DNA from: Chloroflexota bacterium
Lineage (GTDB): Bacteria; Chloroflexota; FW602-bin22; JACPRP01
Assembly (NCBI GenBank): GCA_016210495.1
Contig: JACQUC010000047.1
Span: forward strand, 22,764 to 86,763
Direction of reading: 5' to 3'
Length of the DNA: 64,000 nt
In this document: positions 32,402 to 40,731 of the stretch, piece by piece
Layout of the letters: each line of letters opens with the position of its first letter
Position numbering within the stretch: the first letter of the stretch is position 1
Translations under genes and position numbers: made by a program
The notes under the pieces: model-generated
Database searches by the model: none
Told to the model about the DNA's origin: nothing
Seen by the model: the letters and a program-made list of their open reading frames with translations, nothing else

Positions 32402-33186
32402 AGGCCGTTATCTTGGCCGCCGGAAAAGGGACTCGAATGGGCAAGTATACGGAGAACTTGCCAAAGGGGATGCTTCGCTTCGGGTCCAAGACCCTGGTTC
32501 AGCATCAGATAGACGTCCTTCGCACGGCTGGCATAGAAGAAATCGTCATTGTGACGGGCTACAGGAGCGACACGATTAAGTACCCTGCTGTCAAGTATTG
32601 CCACAACCCGAATTATGCCGAGACTAATATGGTTGAATCGCTGATGTGTGCCAGGGAAGAAATGGACGGCGACCTCCTGGTTGCCTATTCGGACGTTCTC
32701 TACACGCCGAAGCTGGCGAAGAGAATGGTGGAACAGCCTGCCGACATCTCCGTGGCTGTAGACCCGGAGTGGCGCGAGTATTGGCTCGCCCGATACGGTA
32801 CTACTGAGACAGATTTGGAAACCCTGACCATTCGTGGCCGCTTCGTTGTCGACCTTGGCGTGCCAGCAAACTCGTCCGCCGGCATCGACCATCGTTACGT
32901 GGGCTTGATCAGGTTCTCGACAGCTGGCCTTGACAAGGCCCTAACGCTCTACGACTCGAAAAAGGCGAGTGGCGAAAGCTGGACGAAATCAGGAAATGAG
33001 TTTCAAAAAGGGTATATGACCGATTTCCTTGGAGAGCTCATTCAAGCTGGCGCCAAGGTCACACCGGTTATGGCTGCAAAGCAATGGCTTGAATTCGATA
33101 CGGAGCAAGACTACGAGCTGATCCTTAAGCATCTTCAAACCGGCACTCTTACTACCTTTTTTGAGCTGGGAGAGATACTTGTCTGA
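32398..33186 (+). CDS. LicC-like cytidylyltransferase (CTP:phosphoglutamine cytidylyltransferase, Cj1416-like)
   Basis: A 262-residue nucleotidyltransferase; TTG at 32398 overlaps the preceding stop (TTGA) and follows GGGGG. It has a complete signature, LKAVILAAGKGTRM...NLPKGMLRFGSKTLVQHQIDVL, then YNPNYAETN-like PNYAETNMVESLMCA, and LLVAYSDVLY. LicC-type enzymes activate small phosphorylated alcohols with CTP; Cj1416 does so with glutamine phosphate. It is clearly related to the N-terminal domain of the 28534 protein, which has the same NPE/NPN-Y and YSD/YAD blocks, suggesting duplication. Order kinase-hydrolase-cytidylyltransferase is the same as in the Campylobacter capsule locus (1418-1417-1416). 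Confidence 0.8.
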   Translation: MKAVILAAGKGTRMGKYTENLPKGMLRFGSKTLVQHQIDVLRTAGIEEIVIVTGYRSDTIKYPAVKYCHNPNYAETNMVESLMCAREEMDGDLLVAYSDVLYTPKLAKRMVEQPADISVAVDPEWREYWLARYGTTETDLETLTIRGRFVVDLGVPANSSAGIDHRYVGLIRFSTAGLDKALTLYDSKKASGESWTKSGNEFQKGYMTDFLGELIQAGAKVTPVMAAKQWLEFDTEQDYELILKHLQTGTLTTFFELGEILV

Positions 33187-33808
33187 CGGCGTCACGGCGG
33201 ATTTCTCAAACCCGGCTCCCGCCTATTCCTACGCCGCGCTGGACATCGCTGGGTACCTCAAAAGGTTTGCAGGGTCGAGGGTAACCACGGTGAACAGGAT
33301 TCTGCCCCGCACGACTTTCCAGGAAATGCGGATGCAGCACCCGACTTGGCAACATGTCGTCAACGCGGTGGCGGCCTTGCCACTGGCGTCGCGGGTCACA
33401 GGGTCTGGTGGCACCAGCCTGGAAACATTCGTCCTGCTGCTCGACATGTTTGAGACCTTGCAACAGGGACGGGGCCTGGCGGAGCACCAGGCTACCTTGC
33501 TCGCGCAACTCCGCCACAAGATCGAGGTCTTCGGCAGGTTGTTCGAATTCTACGACGCTACCTTGCATCGCCGGGGCAGCGACTTGGCTACGGCGGGAAC
33601 ATACGCTATGCTCTCCATAGTGTCAAACATGACCTATCTGTCCGAAGGAGATCCCAGGGCATTCAACGCGGCGACCAAAGCTAACGATATTATCCTACAT
33701 TCCGGCTGGCAGTACGAGCCGATTGACACAGAGCTTGTCTGCTTCTCCGTTCTTCTGGAAGATAACGTCGTCCAACGAATACTACAACCGTATGTTACTT
33801 ACGTGTAG
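33179..33808 (+). CDS. Unknown protein downstream of the phosphoramidate genes
   Basis: A 209-residue protein, with TTG at 33179 as the best start (GGGAGAG five bases upstream, 8-base overlap with the cytidylyltransferase). It has no signal peptide or membrane helix. The centre is helical and Leu/Ala-rich (VVNAVAALPLASRVTG; FVLLLDMFETLQQGRGLAEHQATLLAQLRHKIEVFGRLFEFYDATLHRRG). I recognise no catalytic motif. Its tight coupling suggests it belongs to the same process. The 2-kb region that follows is interrupted by a broken toxin-antitoxin pair. Confidence 0.65.
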   Translation: MSDGVTADFSNPAPAYSYAALDIAGYLKRFAGSRVTTVNRILPRTTFQEMRMQHPTWQHVVNAVAALPLASRVTGSGGTSLETFVLLLDMFETLQQGRGLAEHQATLLAQLRHKIEVFGRLFEFYDATLHRRGSDLATAGTYAMLSIVSNMTYLSEGDPRAFNAATKANDIILHSGWQYEPIDTELVCFSVLLEDNVVQRILQPYVTYV

Positions 33809-33879
33809 CACAAAGCAAACGAACACTCAGTGGCATTCTGACAACATAACTATCTTAACGTGCAGTTGCGCCGGCAAAC

Positions 33880-33888
33880 TGGTAGAAT
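33880..33888 (+). promoter_or_regulatory. Extended -10 promoter of the VapB-like gene
   Basis: TGGTAGAAT combines an upstream TGN with a good -10 hexamer (TAGAAT, 33883-33888), 31 bases before the ATG of the small antitoxin-like gene. There is no clear -35 box at 16-18 bases, which is common for extended -10 promoters. Confidence 0.45.
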
Positions 33889-33919
33889 ACAGAAAGACAT
33901 CTCTGCTTGGAGGCAACCA

Positions 33920-34126
33920 ATGGAACGCAGAAGGGAAACAGAGCCGGTCAGGCGTTTAGGACGCGAACTCCCCATAATAATCCTGCCGCCCTATCACCCG
34001 CCGACAGCAGAGGAATTGGAACGGCGACGTGCTTTAGGAGAAAGAGCACGGGCAATCAGGAAGAGAATTGGACCACTTGGATTCTCTGTGATTGATCTCA
34101 TCCGTGAAGACCGGGATAATAACTGA
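33920..34126 (+). CDS. VapB/antitoxin-like small protein
   Basis: A 68-residue, highly charged protein; GGAGG precedes the ATG at 33920 by 9 bases (an open frame back to 33860 is not needed). Sequence: a basic start (RRRETEPVRRLGRE), a hydrophobic core (LPIIILPPYHPPTAEELE), an Arg/Glu helix (RRRALGERARAIRKRIG) and a tail GFSVIDLIREDRD. The TAEELERRR...VIDLIREDR tail is typical of VapB-type antitoxins, which wrap around a PIN toxin. The next frame, starting right after the stop, is a truncated PIN protein, which supports the assignment. Confidence 0.6.
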   Translation: MERRRETEPVRRLGRELPIIILPPYHPPTAEELERRRALGERARAIRKRIGPLGFSVIDLIREDRDNN

Positions 34127-34282
34127 ATGACCGAAGTACCTCGTTATGTTCTTGACGCCTCGGTTGCTGTGAAGTGGTATCTTCCCGATGAGCAGCATAT
34201 GGAAGAAGCAAACCGGGTGCAGGAGGATTTTGAAGCAGGTTATGTTCTGCTTTGCCATAACTTGCGTCTCGTTACCTCCTGA
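34127..34282 (+). pseudogene. Truncated VapC (PIN-domain) toxin
   Basis: The ATG directly follows the VapB-like stop. The 51-codon frame reads YVLDASVAVKWYLPDEQHMEEANR and then AGYVLLCH before a TGA. DASVAVKW is the classical first motif of PIN nucleases, carrying the first catalytic Asp, but the remaining two thirds, with the other acidic residues, are missing; typical VapC proteins have about 130 residues. The following 86 bases show no PIN sequence in any frame, so this is a deletion remnant rather than a simple frameshift. Confidence 0.7.
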
Positions 34283-34368
34283 GCCACTTGGAAATCAGGT
34301 AAGCGTGTATCGCTATTGCCACTGCCCCAACATCAAAGAAGTCAATTTGGTGAATGCATCACTGAGCT

Positions 34369-35166
34369 ATGTCGGCTAACTTGCCTCAACTCGGCGTGCT
34401 GCTGTGGCCATCCATCCGGTCACTTGCCTACGCGTGCGTGTTTCGTGAATTGGATCTCTGGCCAAACGAAGTCATTTGGCTGGAGAACAGTATTGAAAAC
34501 CTGCCTGGCCTTCGCCACGAGGCGATAAGGTTCCACTACGAAGCGTTCTTCGACGTGAGCCAGGATCTACTCGAGCTCGTCCGGAAGAATGCCGTAGCGT
34601 TCCACCGCCCCGGCACCGCAGACATCAATTCTCCGCAGGTGCTCCACCTGATCTCCAGGTGCCAAACCGAGAACTTCGTCTTCACGGGCGGAGGGATCTT
34701 ACGTCGCGAGTTGCTGGGGCTCGGCAAACGCTTCATTCACGTGCATCCAGGTATCATTCCAGAATATCGTGGGAGCACCTGTTTCTACTACAGCTTGCTC
34801 AAGGACTTCTCGCTGGGAACCACGGCCTTCTTTATGGGCGAACAGATCGACGCGGGCGATATAATGATACAGACGCGGTTCAGGCTAAACTATCTCATCC
34901 GCCCGGATCAGCCACTCTTCATGGACTATGTTTTGGACCCTTACATCAGAGCTACTACGCTGAAGAGCGTCCTTAATAAGCTGGCTTCTTCCGAGAGCAT
35001 TGCAACGTGGAGAGAGGATTGCGAGACGCCGTTCTGCTATGTTATGCATCCTCTCCTGAGACACCTGACGATCCATCGCATCAACCGAGAGTTCGATCCA
35101 AAACAACCGATTGGGATCTTCGAGATGGCAAACTCGGACCGCAGGGGAACAGGGTGGCAAGTTTGA
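34369..35166 (+). CDS. Formyltransferase-like protein
   Basis: A 265-residue protein related to the formyl_trans_N fold. VHPGIIPEYRGSTCFYYSLLKDFSLGTTAFFMGEQIDAGDIM near residues 124-166 contains the HPG...RG and D-A-G-D blocks of 10-formyltetrahydrofolate-dependent transferases. The usual N-terminal start (a short beta-strand LGVLLWPSIRSLAYA) is present but the catalytic Asn-His-Asp set is not fully recognisable, as the Asn position before HPG reads IHVHPG. It could N-formylate an amino sugar made by the aminotransferases of the locus, as WlaRD-type proteins do, or use another donor. Overlaps the next gene by 13 bases. Confidence 0.7.
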   Translation: MSANLPQLGVLLWPSIRSLAYACVFRELDLWPNEVIWLENSIENLPGLRHEAIRFHYEAFFDVSQDLLELVRKNAVAFHRPGTADINSPQVLHLISRCQTENFVFTGGGILRRELLGLGKRFIHVHPGIIPEYRGSTCFYYSLLKDFSLGTTAFFMGEQIDAGDIMIQTRFRLNYLIRPDQPLFMDYVLDPYIRATTLKSVLNKLASSESIATWREDCETPFCYVMHPLLRHLTIHRINREFDPKQPIGIFEMANSDRRGTGWQV

Positions 35167-36179
35167 CTGAGAGCACGATCGCGGATCAAGCCTTTTCCTA
35201 TCTGGAGTTTGGCTCCATAGATCTGGCGGGATGCAAGAAGGAAGTCTGGGATTTCCGACTTGGGGACAAAGCGTATGATTGGTTGATGTGCGCCAGATAC
35301 CTGAATGATATGCTTGGCTATATCAAGCTGGCGGAGGGACTAGGTCGGCTTGGTGAAACAGAGCTATGCAGTATCTACTCGCAGGAGATTCACCACCGCA
35401 ATGATGCATCGGTGAACCTCGGCAAGCTGATAGCTTTGTGGTGTGCCGCTTCACCCCCGGCTGATGGGGAGCGGCCCGTTTTCTTTGCCGAGTTGGGCTC
35501 AACGCTCTTCGGCTGCATTGAGGGCTTGCTCTTCTGTGAACGGCTTCTATCGCACTACAGAGTGGACTGTCCCCGCCATTGTCTCGACGAGGTGCGATGG
35601 CTTGGGGTGGACATATCTGACATGTTCAACAGACTGGCAGGGCTATTACATCCTGGACACGACATACACACTATGACGCATTTCGACGATTTGCCACCCG
35701 AGCTAGGCGTGTTTTTCGCCAAGGGGGTGAGCTTGCTTTATGCCATCCGTGCGCCACAGCAGCTCTTTTCGCTAGTTGACCGGGCGCGCATCTGCATCTT
35801 CGATTATTCGTTTTCGATGAATGGCGACCAGGCGACTACCATTGGCACGGGCAAGCACGTCCGTTACCTTGATTACTACACCTTCTCGGCGATGCTCGGC
35901 AACTCCAACAAGAAGGCTTTCGTTCGCAAGAACAAATCGTATTACACGAAAGATACGAACCGGATCTTTGTCGACCTTGTCCTCGCCGAACAGCCGGTAG
36001 CACAGGCATACGTAGCACTGGACACGAGAATGCGTACCGCTTTGCGGGAAAGATTCGAGGCAAGAGAGAGCGTCGGGGTCCTCCTCGACCTTGGTCCGAA
36101 CGAGCAAGTGGAGTGGATTGCGCTGGAGCAGTTCGTAGATTCAATTCAATTGGCAAACTCTGGGGAGCGGCTGTCGTAG
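35154..36179 (+). CDS. Unknown 341-residue protein
   Basis: The GTG at 35154 follows AGGGGAAC and overlaps the formyltransferase-like gene. No family is recognised. The protein is soluble-looking, mixed alpha/beta, with Cys-rich middle parts ([26 protein letters not shown]) and a conserved-looking segment [30 protein letters not shown]. It includes [26 protein letters not shown], which vaguely recalls sugar O-methyltransferases that lack the classical glycine loop, but this is not strong enough for a call. Neighbours are formyltransferase-like and LicD-like genes, so a role in glycan decoration is likely. Confidence 0.6.
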   Translation: MASLTESTIADQAFSYLEFGSIDLAGCKKEVWDFRLGDKAYDWLMCARYLNDMLGYIKLAEGLGRLGETELCSIYSQEIHHRNDASVNLGKLIALWCAASPPADGERPVFFAELGSTLFGCIEGLLFCERLLSHYRVDCPRHCLDEVRWLGVDISDMFNRLAGLLHPGHDIHTMTHFDDLPPELGVFFAKGVSLLYAIRAPQQLFSLVDRARICIFDYSFSMNGDQATTIGTGKHVRYLDYYTFSAMLGNSNKKAFVRKNKSYYTKDTNRIFVDLVLAEQPVAQAYVALDTRMRTALRERFEARESVGVLLDLGPNEQVEWIALEQFVDSIQLANSGERLS

Positions 36180-36180
36180 A

Positions 36181-37059
36181 GTGACAAAGAAAGAGCATAC
36201 AATCGAAGTCGACAAGAGCTCAATCGATAACGACTCGACCTCTATGCTGAGAGAGATCAAAACCATCCTGGACCGGTATAACGTCACGTTCTGGCTTGAC
36301 CAGGGAACGGTGTTGGGCGCCATAAGAGACGGGGGCTGGATTCCGTGGGACTGGGACATCGACCTCAGCGCCTGGAAATCAGAATGTCATCCGCGCCACA
36401 GAGTGTGGGAAGACATGAGGAGGGCAGGATATCTCGTGTTCTTTCTCAGGAAGTCACAGACCATAAGGTTGGAAAGAAAGGAACCGACAGTTGGATGCCG
36501 CCAGGTCGATATCCACCTCTATGACGTTAAGGACAGCACCGCCATCGCTTATTTCTACAGCTTCAAGAGGAACACACTCCAATGGTGTTTGTTCAAAGCT
36601 CTGAATTTCATCACGTTGCTGTACGAGCTCAGAAACGGACCCACGCTGTCGTACAAGGCCATAGCTGAGCATCTGGTCCAGATTCCTAATGACACTGGCA
36701 CCATCGTCGTGCCGAGCCCCGGCGCCGGAATGTCTCGACTGGGCCTTGGAGTTGCCGAGGTGCTAGGCCGGCTTCTACCTAACACGTTACTTGTCTCCCT
36801 GCGCAATACTGTTTATCAGTTAAGGCTTGAGCTGTGCGCTATCTTGTTTACTGTTAGAACGCCGTGTAAATATTATCGGAATCTCCAGGAAATCGAAGTC
36901 TTGGGAGACCATTATATGATCCCAGCCCATGTGGAGGAATACCTGACATTCAAATACGGGCAAAACTGGCGAGTACCCCGCAAAGACTACAATTGGCAGG
37001 AAGAGGACGGTTCGTTGAAGTCTGACAGGCTCTCAGTTAGTGCGAGGAACGCGGGATAA
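36181..37059 (+). CDS. LicD-family phosphotransferase
   Basis: A 292-residue protein starting with GTG one base after the previous stop (GGGGAG upstream). [27 protein letters not shown] near residue 38 is the LicD/fukutin signature: a G-T-x-L-G-A-x-R block and a D-x-D metal site of the nucleotidyltransferase superfamily. The C-terminal [14 protein letters not shown] also fits LicD (YG..W..P). LicD proteins pass phosphocholine or similar phospho groups from a CDP carrier to glycans. In this locus it is a candidate for transferring the phosphoramidate or related group made by the genes at 28534-33186; that link is inference. Confidence 0.82.
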   Translation: MTKKEHTIEVDKSSIDNDSTSMLREIKTILDRYNVTFWLDQGTVLGAIRDGGWIPWDWDIDLSAWKSECHPRHRVWEDMRRAGYLVFFLRKSQTIRLERKEPTVGCRQVDIHLYDVKDSTAIAYFYSFKRNTLQWCLFKALNFITLLYELRNGPTLSYKAIAEHLVQIPNDTGTIVVPSPGAGMSRLGLGVAEVLGRLLPNTLLVSLRNTVYQLRLELCAILFTVRTPCKYYRNLQEIEVLGDHYMIPAHVEEYLTFKYGQNWRVPRKDYNWQEEDGSLKSDRLSVSARNAG

Positions 37060-37970
37060 TGAGAGTTCTTGTCACCGGCGCGAACGGCTTTCTCGGTAGC
37101 TACCTTTGCAGCGCGATCTCCCAAGCAGACGGCAAAAACGAAGTGCTTGCGGTCGTCCGCGGCGAACCTGGCGCACGACCTTCGGTACTGGCCCACCTGC
37201 CAAATCTCCGATCTTGCTATGCCGATCTGGCCCAGGGTCTGCACGTGGCCGAGCCAATCGACGTGATCGTCCATGCGGCTGGCCGTACGCCGGTGCCAGG
37301 AGTCGAGGTTACCGATTTCGTCCGCAATAACATCATCGCCACCCAGAACCTGGTTGAGTTTGCGGTTCGGAAACAGGTGAAAGTGTTCGTATACCTATCC
37401 GCACTCTCGGTGTACGGTCGGGTCGAGTCGATGGTTGTCGACGAAAGCACGCCTATGACAGATCCCACGCCCTACGGGATAACCAAATACATCGGCGAGT
37501 TACTACTGAAAGACAAGCAGGACGTCCTACGCTCCATCGCCATCCGCCTGCCACTGGTTATGGGCATCGGCATGAGCACGGGATGGCTTTACGGAGCCTA
37601 TGAGGCGTCCAAGCGAGGAGAAGCGATCAGGATCTACAACGGCGACTCTCCTTACAATATGGTTCACGTCTCAGACGTCTGCGATCTAGTGTTGTCCAGC
37701 CTCAACAGTGACTTTCCCGGCCATTGCGCGTTCACGGTCGGCTGCGACAACCATATGTCCGTCAGAGAAATAGTCACAGCCATCACCCGCCACGTCGGAT
37801 CAACATCGCCAATCATGGAAGAGTCCACCGCCACCAAAGGATTTCGCGTGTCCTCAGAAAAAGCCCGCCGGCTCCTCGCTTTCCGGCCGAAGGCAGCCAA
37901 TGAGATACTCGATTTCTTCCTTGAAGAAGCAACTCTTGCGTCAGGAGCGATGACACCGTGCCAGAAATAA
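37059..37970 (+). CDS. NAD-dependent epimerase/dehydratase (SDR)
   Basis: A 303-residue SDR; the ATG overlaps the LicD-like stop (TAATG). It has VLVTGANGFLGSYLC at the N-terminus, YLSALSVYG and YGITK as catalytic elements, and YNMVHVSDVCDLV. The protein is compact and lacks the C-terminal tail of dTDP-glucose dehydratases, resembling 4-ketoreductases and epimerases of nucleotide sugars. The final 13 bases overlap the next gene. Confidence 0.8.
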   Translation: MRVLVTGANGFLGSYLCSAISQADGKNEVLAVVRGEPGARPSVLAHLPNLRSCYADLAQGLHVAEPIDVIVHAAGRTPVPGVEVTDFVRNNIIATQNLVEFAVRKQVKVFVYLSALSVYGRVESMVVDESTPMTDPTPYGITKYIGELLLKDKQDVLRSIAIRLPLVMGIGMSTGWLYGAYEASKRGEAIRIYNGDSPYNMVHVSDVCDLVLSSLNSDFPGHCAFTVGCDNHMSVREIVTAITRHVGSTSPIMEESTATKGFRVSSEKARRLLAFRPKAANEILDFFLEEATLASGAMTPCQK

Positions 37971-38617
37971 ACCTCTTGGACCTCTACCCTCGTTCCAAGC
38001 GCCCCATCGACGAGCGTGGCAGGCTGGTCACCGAAGAGCATCGCGCCATCGCGCGCCAGTTCGGCAAGGAGTACTTCGACGGCGACCGCCTGTACGGCTA
38101 CGGCGGGTACCAATACCATCCGCGCTTCTGGCAGGCAACCGTGAAGCGCTTCCGCGACCACTACGCGCTTGCCGACGACGCTCGTATACTCGATGTAGGC
38201 TGCGGCAAAGGCTTTATGCTTCACGACTTCAAAGGGTTGATGCCAGATGCCACTATCGCCGGCATCGACATTTCCGAGTATGCCATCGAGCGCGCGCTGG
38301 ATACCGTCCGACCTTGTTTGCGCGTCGGCAACGCGGTTGAGCTTCCTTTCGAGGACGACTCCTTCGACCTCGTTATCTCCATCAACACCATCCACAACCT
38401 GCCACTGGAGCAGTGCAAGCGGGCGCTCCACGAGATTCAGCGCGTCTCTCGCGCGCACGCCTTCATCACGGTGGATGCGTGGCGAACGGAGGAAGAGCGC
38501 GAACGGCTAATGAAGTGGAACCTGACCGCGCTGACCTATATGCACGTGGACGATTGGAAGAGCCTCTTCACCGAGGTCGGCTACACGGGCGACTACTATT
38601 GGTTCATTGCCGAGTGA
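37958..38617 (+). CDS. Class I SAM-dependent methyltransferase
   Basis: A 219-residue Methyltransf_11 protein, GTG start inside the end of the SDR gene. Motif I is ILDVGCGKGFMLHDF near residue 74, the acidic SAM-ribose contact is in IAGIDISEYAIERA, and FEDDSFDLVISINTIHNL is motif IV. An N-terminal block, YPRSKRPIDERGRLVTEEHRAIARQFGKEYFDGDR, is found with sugar-cluster methyltransferases. Its stop overlaps the dehydrogenase start (GTGA). Target unknown; an O-methylated sugar is plausible. Confidence 0.83.
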   Translation: MPEINLLDLYPRSKRPIDERGRLVTEEHRAIARQFGKEYFDGDRLYGYGGYQYHPRFWQATVKRFRDHYALADDARILDVGCGKGFMLHDFKGLMPDATIAGIDISEYAIERALDTVRPCLRVGNAVELPFEDDSFDLVISINTIHNLPLEQCKRALHEIQRVSRAHAFITVDAWRTEEERERLMKWNLTALTYMHVDDWKSLFTEVGYTGDYYWFIAE

Positions 38618-39663
38618 AAACTAAGGCCGCCGTTCTCTACCAGCCAGGCCAGCCTCTTTCCATCGAGGAGCTAGCCATCCCTGAGCTTTGCCCGGGGCAA
38701 CTCTTGGTCGAGGTGGCGTTCAGCGGCCTCTGCCACAGCCAGCTACTGGAGGTGAACGGGAAGCGTGGCCCGGACCGTTTCCTCCCTCATACTCTCGGGC
38801 ACGAGGGATCGGGCACGGTCGTGCAAATCGGCCCGGGCGTCACGAAGGTTAGCCCCGGCGACAGGGTCGTTCTGTCCTGGATCAAGGGCTCCGGCGCCGA
38901 TGTGCCGTCCACCACCTATCAGAGCTCGCGCGTAACGGTCAATTCGGGTGCGCTAAGTACCTTTATGAGCCACACGGTCACGTGCGAAAACCGTGTCACC
39001 CCCATCCCTGACGCAATGCCGCTACGGGAGGCCGCTCTGCTTGGGTGCGCTATTCCGACCGGCGCAGGCATTGTGCTGAACACCGCGAAGGTTCAGCCCA
39101 ACAGTTCGGTCGCGGTGTTTGGGGTCGGTGGCATCGGGCTCAGCGCCGTTCTTGCGGCCGACTTCGCCGGCGCCACAACGATTATCGCCGTGGACGTGTT
39201 CGATCACAAGCTGGAGCAGGCTCGAAGGGTCGGCGCCACGCACCTGGTCAACACGCGCCGGGATGAGACCTTGGCGAAGCTTCGCGAGATCACCGGCGGA
39301 TTTGGTGTCGACTACGCCATCGAGGCCGCTGGCCGCCGCGAGACGATGGAAACGGCGTTTAGGGCCGTGCGAGATGGCGGCGGACTGTGCGTGTTGGCCG
39401 GCAACCTGCCATCCGGACAGGTTATCGAGATCGACCCTTTCGACCTGATCAAAGGCAAAAGGATCGTCGGCACCTGGGGTGGAGAAACCAACCCAGACCG
39501 CGATATCCCGCTCTACGTCGACCTGTATCTCGCGGGAAGACTCAAGCTTGATTCGCTGATCACACATCAATACCATTTGGAAGCTATCAATAGCGCCTTG
39601 GAAGACCTGGAAGACGGCAACGTCGGGCGCGCGCTCATCAGTATGGATGGTAAGGCGAAGTGA
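38614..39663 (+). CDS. Zinc-dependent alcohol dehydrogenase (MDR family)
   Basis: A 349-residue MDR dehydrogenase; GTGA overlap fixes the start at 38614. SGLCHSQLLEVNG carries the catalytic zinc Cys, LGHEGSG the zinc His/Glu, and VFGVGGIGLSAVLAADFAGA the NAD site near residue 170. The four-Cys structural-zinc loop normally found near residue 95 is missing (a shorter VLSWIKGSGADVPSTTYQSS stretch is there). It probably oxidises or reduces a sugar-derived alcohol. In operon with a methyltransferase and GT2, it may prepare an unusual sugar; substrate unknown. Confidence 0.83.
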   Translation: MKTKAAVLYQPGQPLSIEELAIPELCPGQLLVEVAFSGLCHSQLLEVNGKRGPDRFLPHTLGHEGSGTVVQIGPGVTKVSPGDRVVLSWIKGSGADVPSTTYQSSRVTVNSGALSTFMSHTVTCENRVTPIPDAMPLREAALLGCAIPTGAGIVLNTAKVQPNSSVAVFGVGGIGLSAVLAADFAGATTIIAVDVFDHKLEQARRVGATHLVNTRRDETLAKLREITGGFGVDYAIEAAGRRETMETAFRAVRDGGGLCVLAGNLPSGQVIEIDPFDLIKGKRIVGTWGGETNPDRDIPLYVDLYLAGRLKLDSLITHQYHLEAINSALEDLEDGNVGRALISMDGKAK

Positions 39664-40640
39664 AAGACGTGCATCTACCCACGCTTAGCGTCACTATGAA
39701 CTGTTACAACCACGCCAAGTACGTTGGCGAAGCCCTGGAAGCCATTCTCAGCCAGTCTTTCAGGCCTCTGGAGGTCATCGTGGTCGACGACGCATCGACC
39801 GACAATAGCGCCGCCATCATCGAGGACTTCGCCCGGCGAGACCCCGTAGTTCGCTTGCTACGGAACAAAGAGAACATGGGTCCGCCTGGCGCCAGAAAGC
39901 GGGCTTTGAAGAGTGCTTTGGGCGACTACATATTCAACGCGGCGTCCGACGACAAAGTCCTTCCTGGCTTCTTCGAGAAGTCGATGGCAATGTTAGCGCA
40001 ACACCCCGAGGCGGGGCTTTGCTTCTCAGACCCGGCCTGGCTAGACGATAGCACTGGTGCGGTCGATGCAACTCGACTGTACCTGAGCAGCGAACCCTGC
40101 TATTTCCCGCCCGGAGAACTCGTGGAACGACTGAGGCGGAGGCTGTTCATGATCGCTGGTCATACGGTCATTATGAAACGATCGCTCGTCGTCGAAGCTG
40201 GCGGCTCGGAGCTTCCGTGGATCCATCAAGGGTTGAGATGGCACTCCGACTGGTTTTCCTGCCGCGTCGTCGCGTTTAGACACGGCGCGTGTTACGTGCC
40301 CGAGCCACTATCGTCCTGGCGAATGCTGCAAAATACCTATGGGACGTCAGCACGCAAGCAACCGTCACAGCAGCGGGAAGTGCTCTACCAAATGATGTCG
40401 TTGCTCAAATCACCTGCCTATCGTGACGTCCTACCTTTGTTCGAGCGCTCCAACGTGCTGGCAGGCCTCATAGAATGGCACGTTCCTACCGAAAAGGTTC
40501 GTCTTCTGTTTGGAAACCCGAAGCACTGGGACCACTTCTTGCCCTTGGCCTGGGTCCTTCTCCTGCGCCAGATGAAATCCCTGGTGTCGCAGGTGACCCC
40601 ACTCAAACGATTGCGCCGGCGCGTGCTAGGCAGTGTTTGA
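39660..40640 (+). CDS. Family 2 glycosyltransferase
   Basis: A 326-residue GT2; GTGA overlap with the dehydrogenase. LSVTMNCYNHAKYVGEALEAILSQSFRPLEVIVVDDASTDNS is the donor-binding start, AASDDKVL takes the DxD place, and the acceptor part has basic C-terminal residues (LKRLRRRVLGSV) that may touch the membrane. It is probably one of the sequential transferases building the repeat unit. The 91-bp gap after it has no recognisable site except the ribosome-binding site of the next gene. Confidence 0.86.
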   Translation: MKDVHLPTLSVTMNCYNHAKYVGEALEAILSQSFRPLEVIVVDDASTDNSAAIIEDFARRDPVVRLLRNKENMGPPGARKRALKSALGDYIFNAASDDKVLPGFFEKSMAMLAQHPEAGLCFSDPAWLDDSTGAVDATRLYLSSEPCYFPPGELVERLRRRLFMIAGHTVIMKRSLVVEAGGSELPWIHQGLRWHSDWFSCRVVAFRHGACYVPEPLSSWRMLQNTYGTSARKQPSQQREVLYQMMSLLKSPAYRDVLPLFERSNVLAGLIEWHVPTEKVRLLFGNPKHWDHFLPLAWVLLLRQMKSLVSQVTPLKRLRRRVLGSV

Positions 40641-40731
40641 GTCTCTTTTGATCGTCGCTGGGCGTGTGCGAAGTGTCGAGTGGCACTGCAAGCTTGCGTG
40701 CATAGCGGGAGATGGAAGGATGGTAACATAG

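Noticed and set aside
34283..34368. Frameshifted remainder of the VapC toxin
   Set aside because: I looked for the later PIN acidic motifs in all three plus frames and found none; the end appears deleted.
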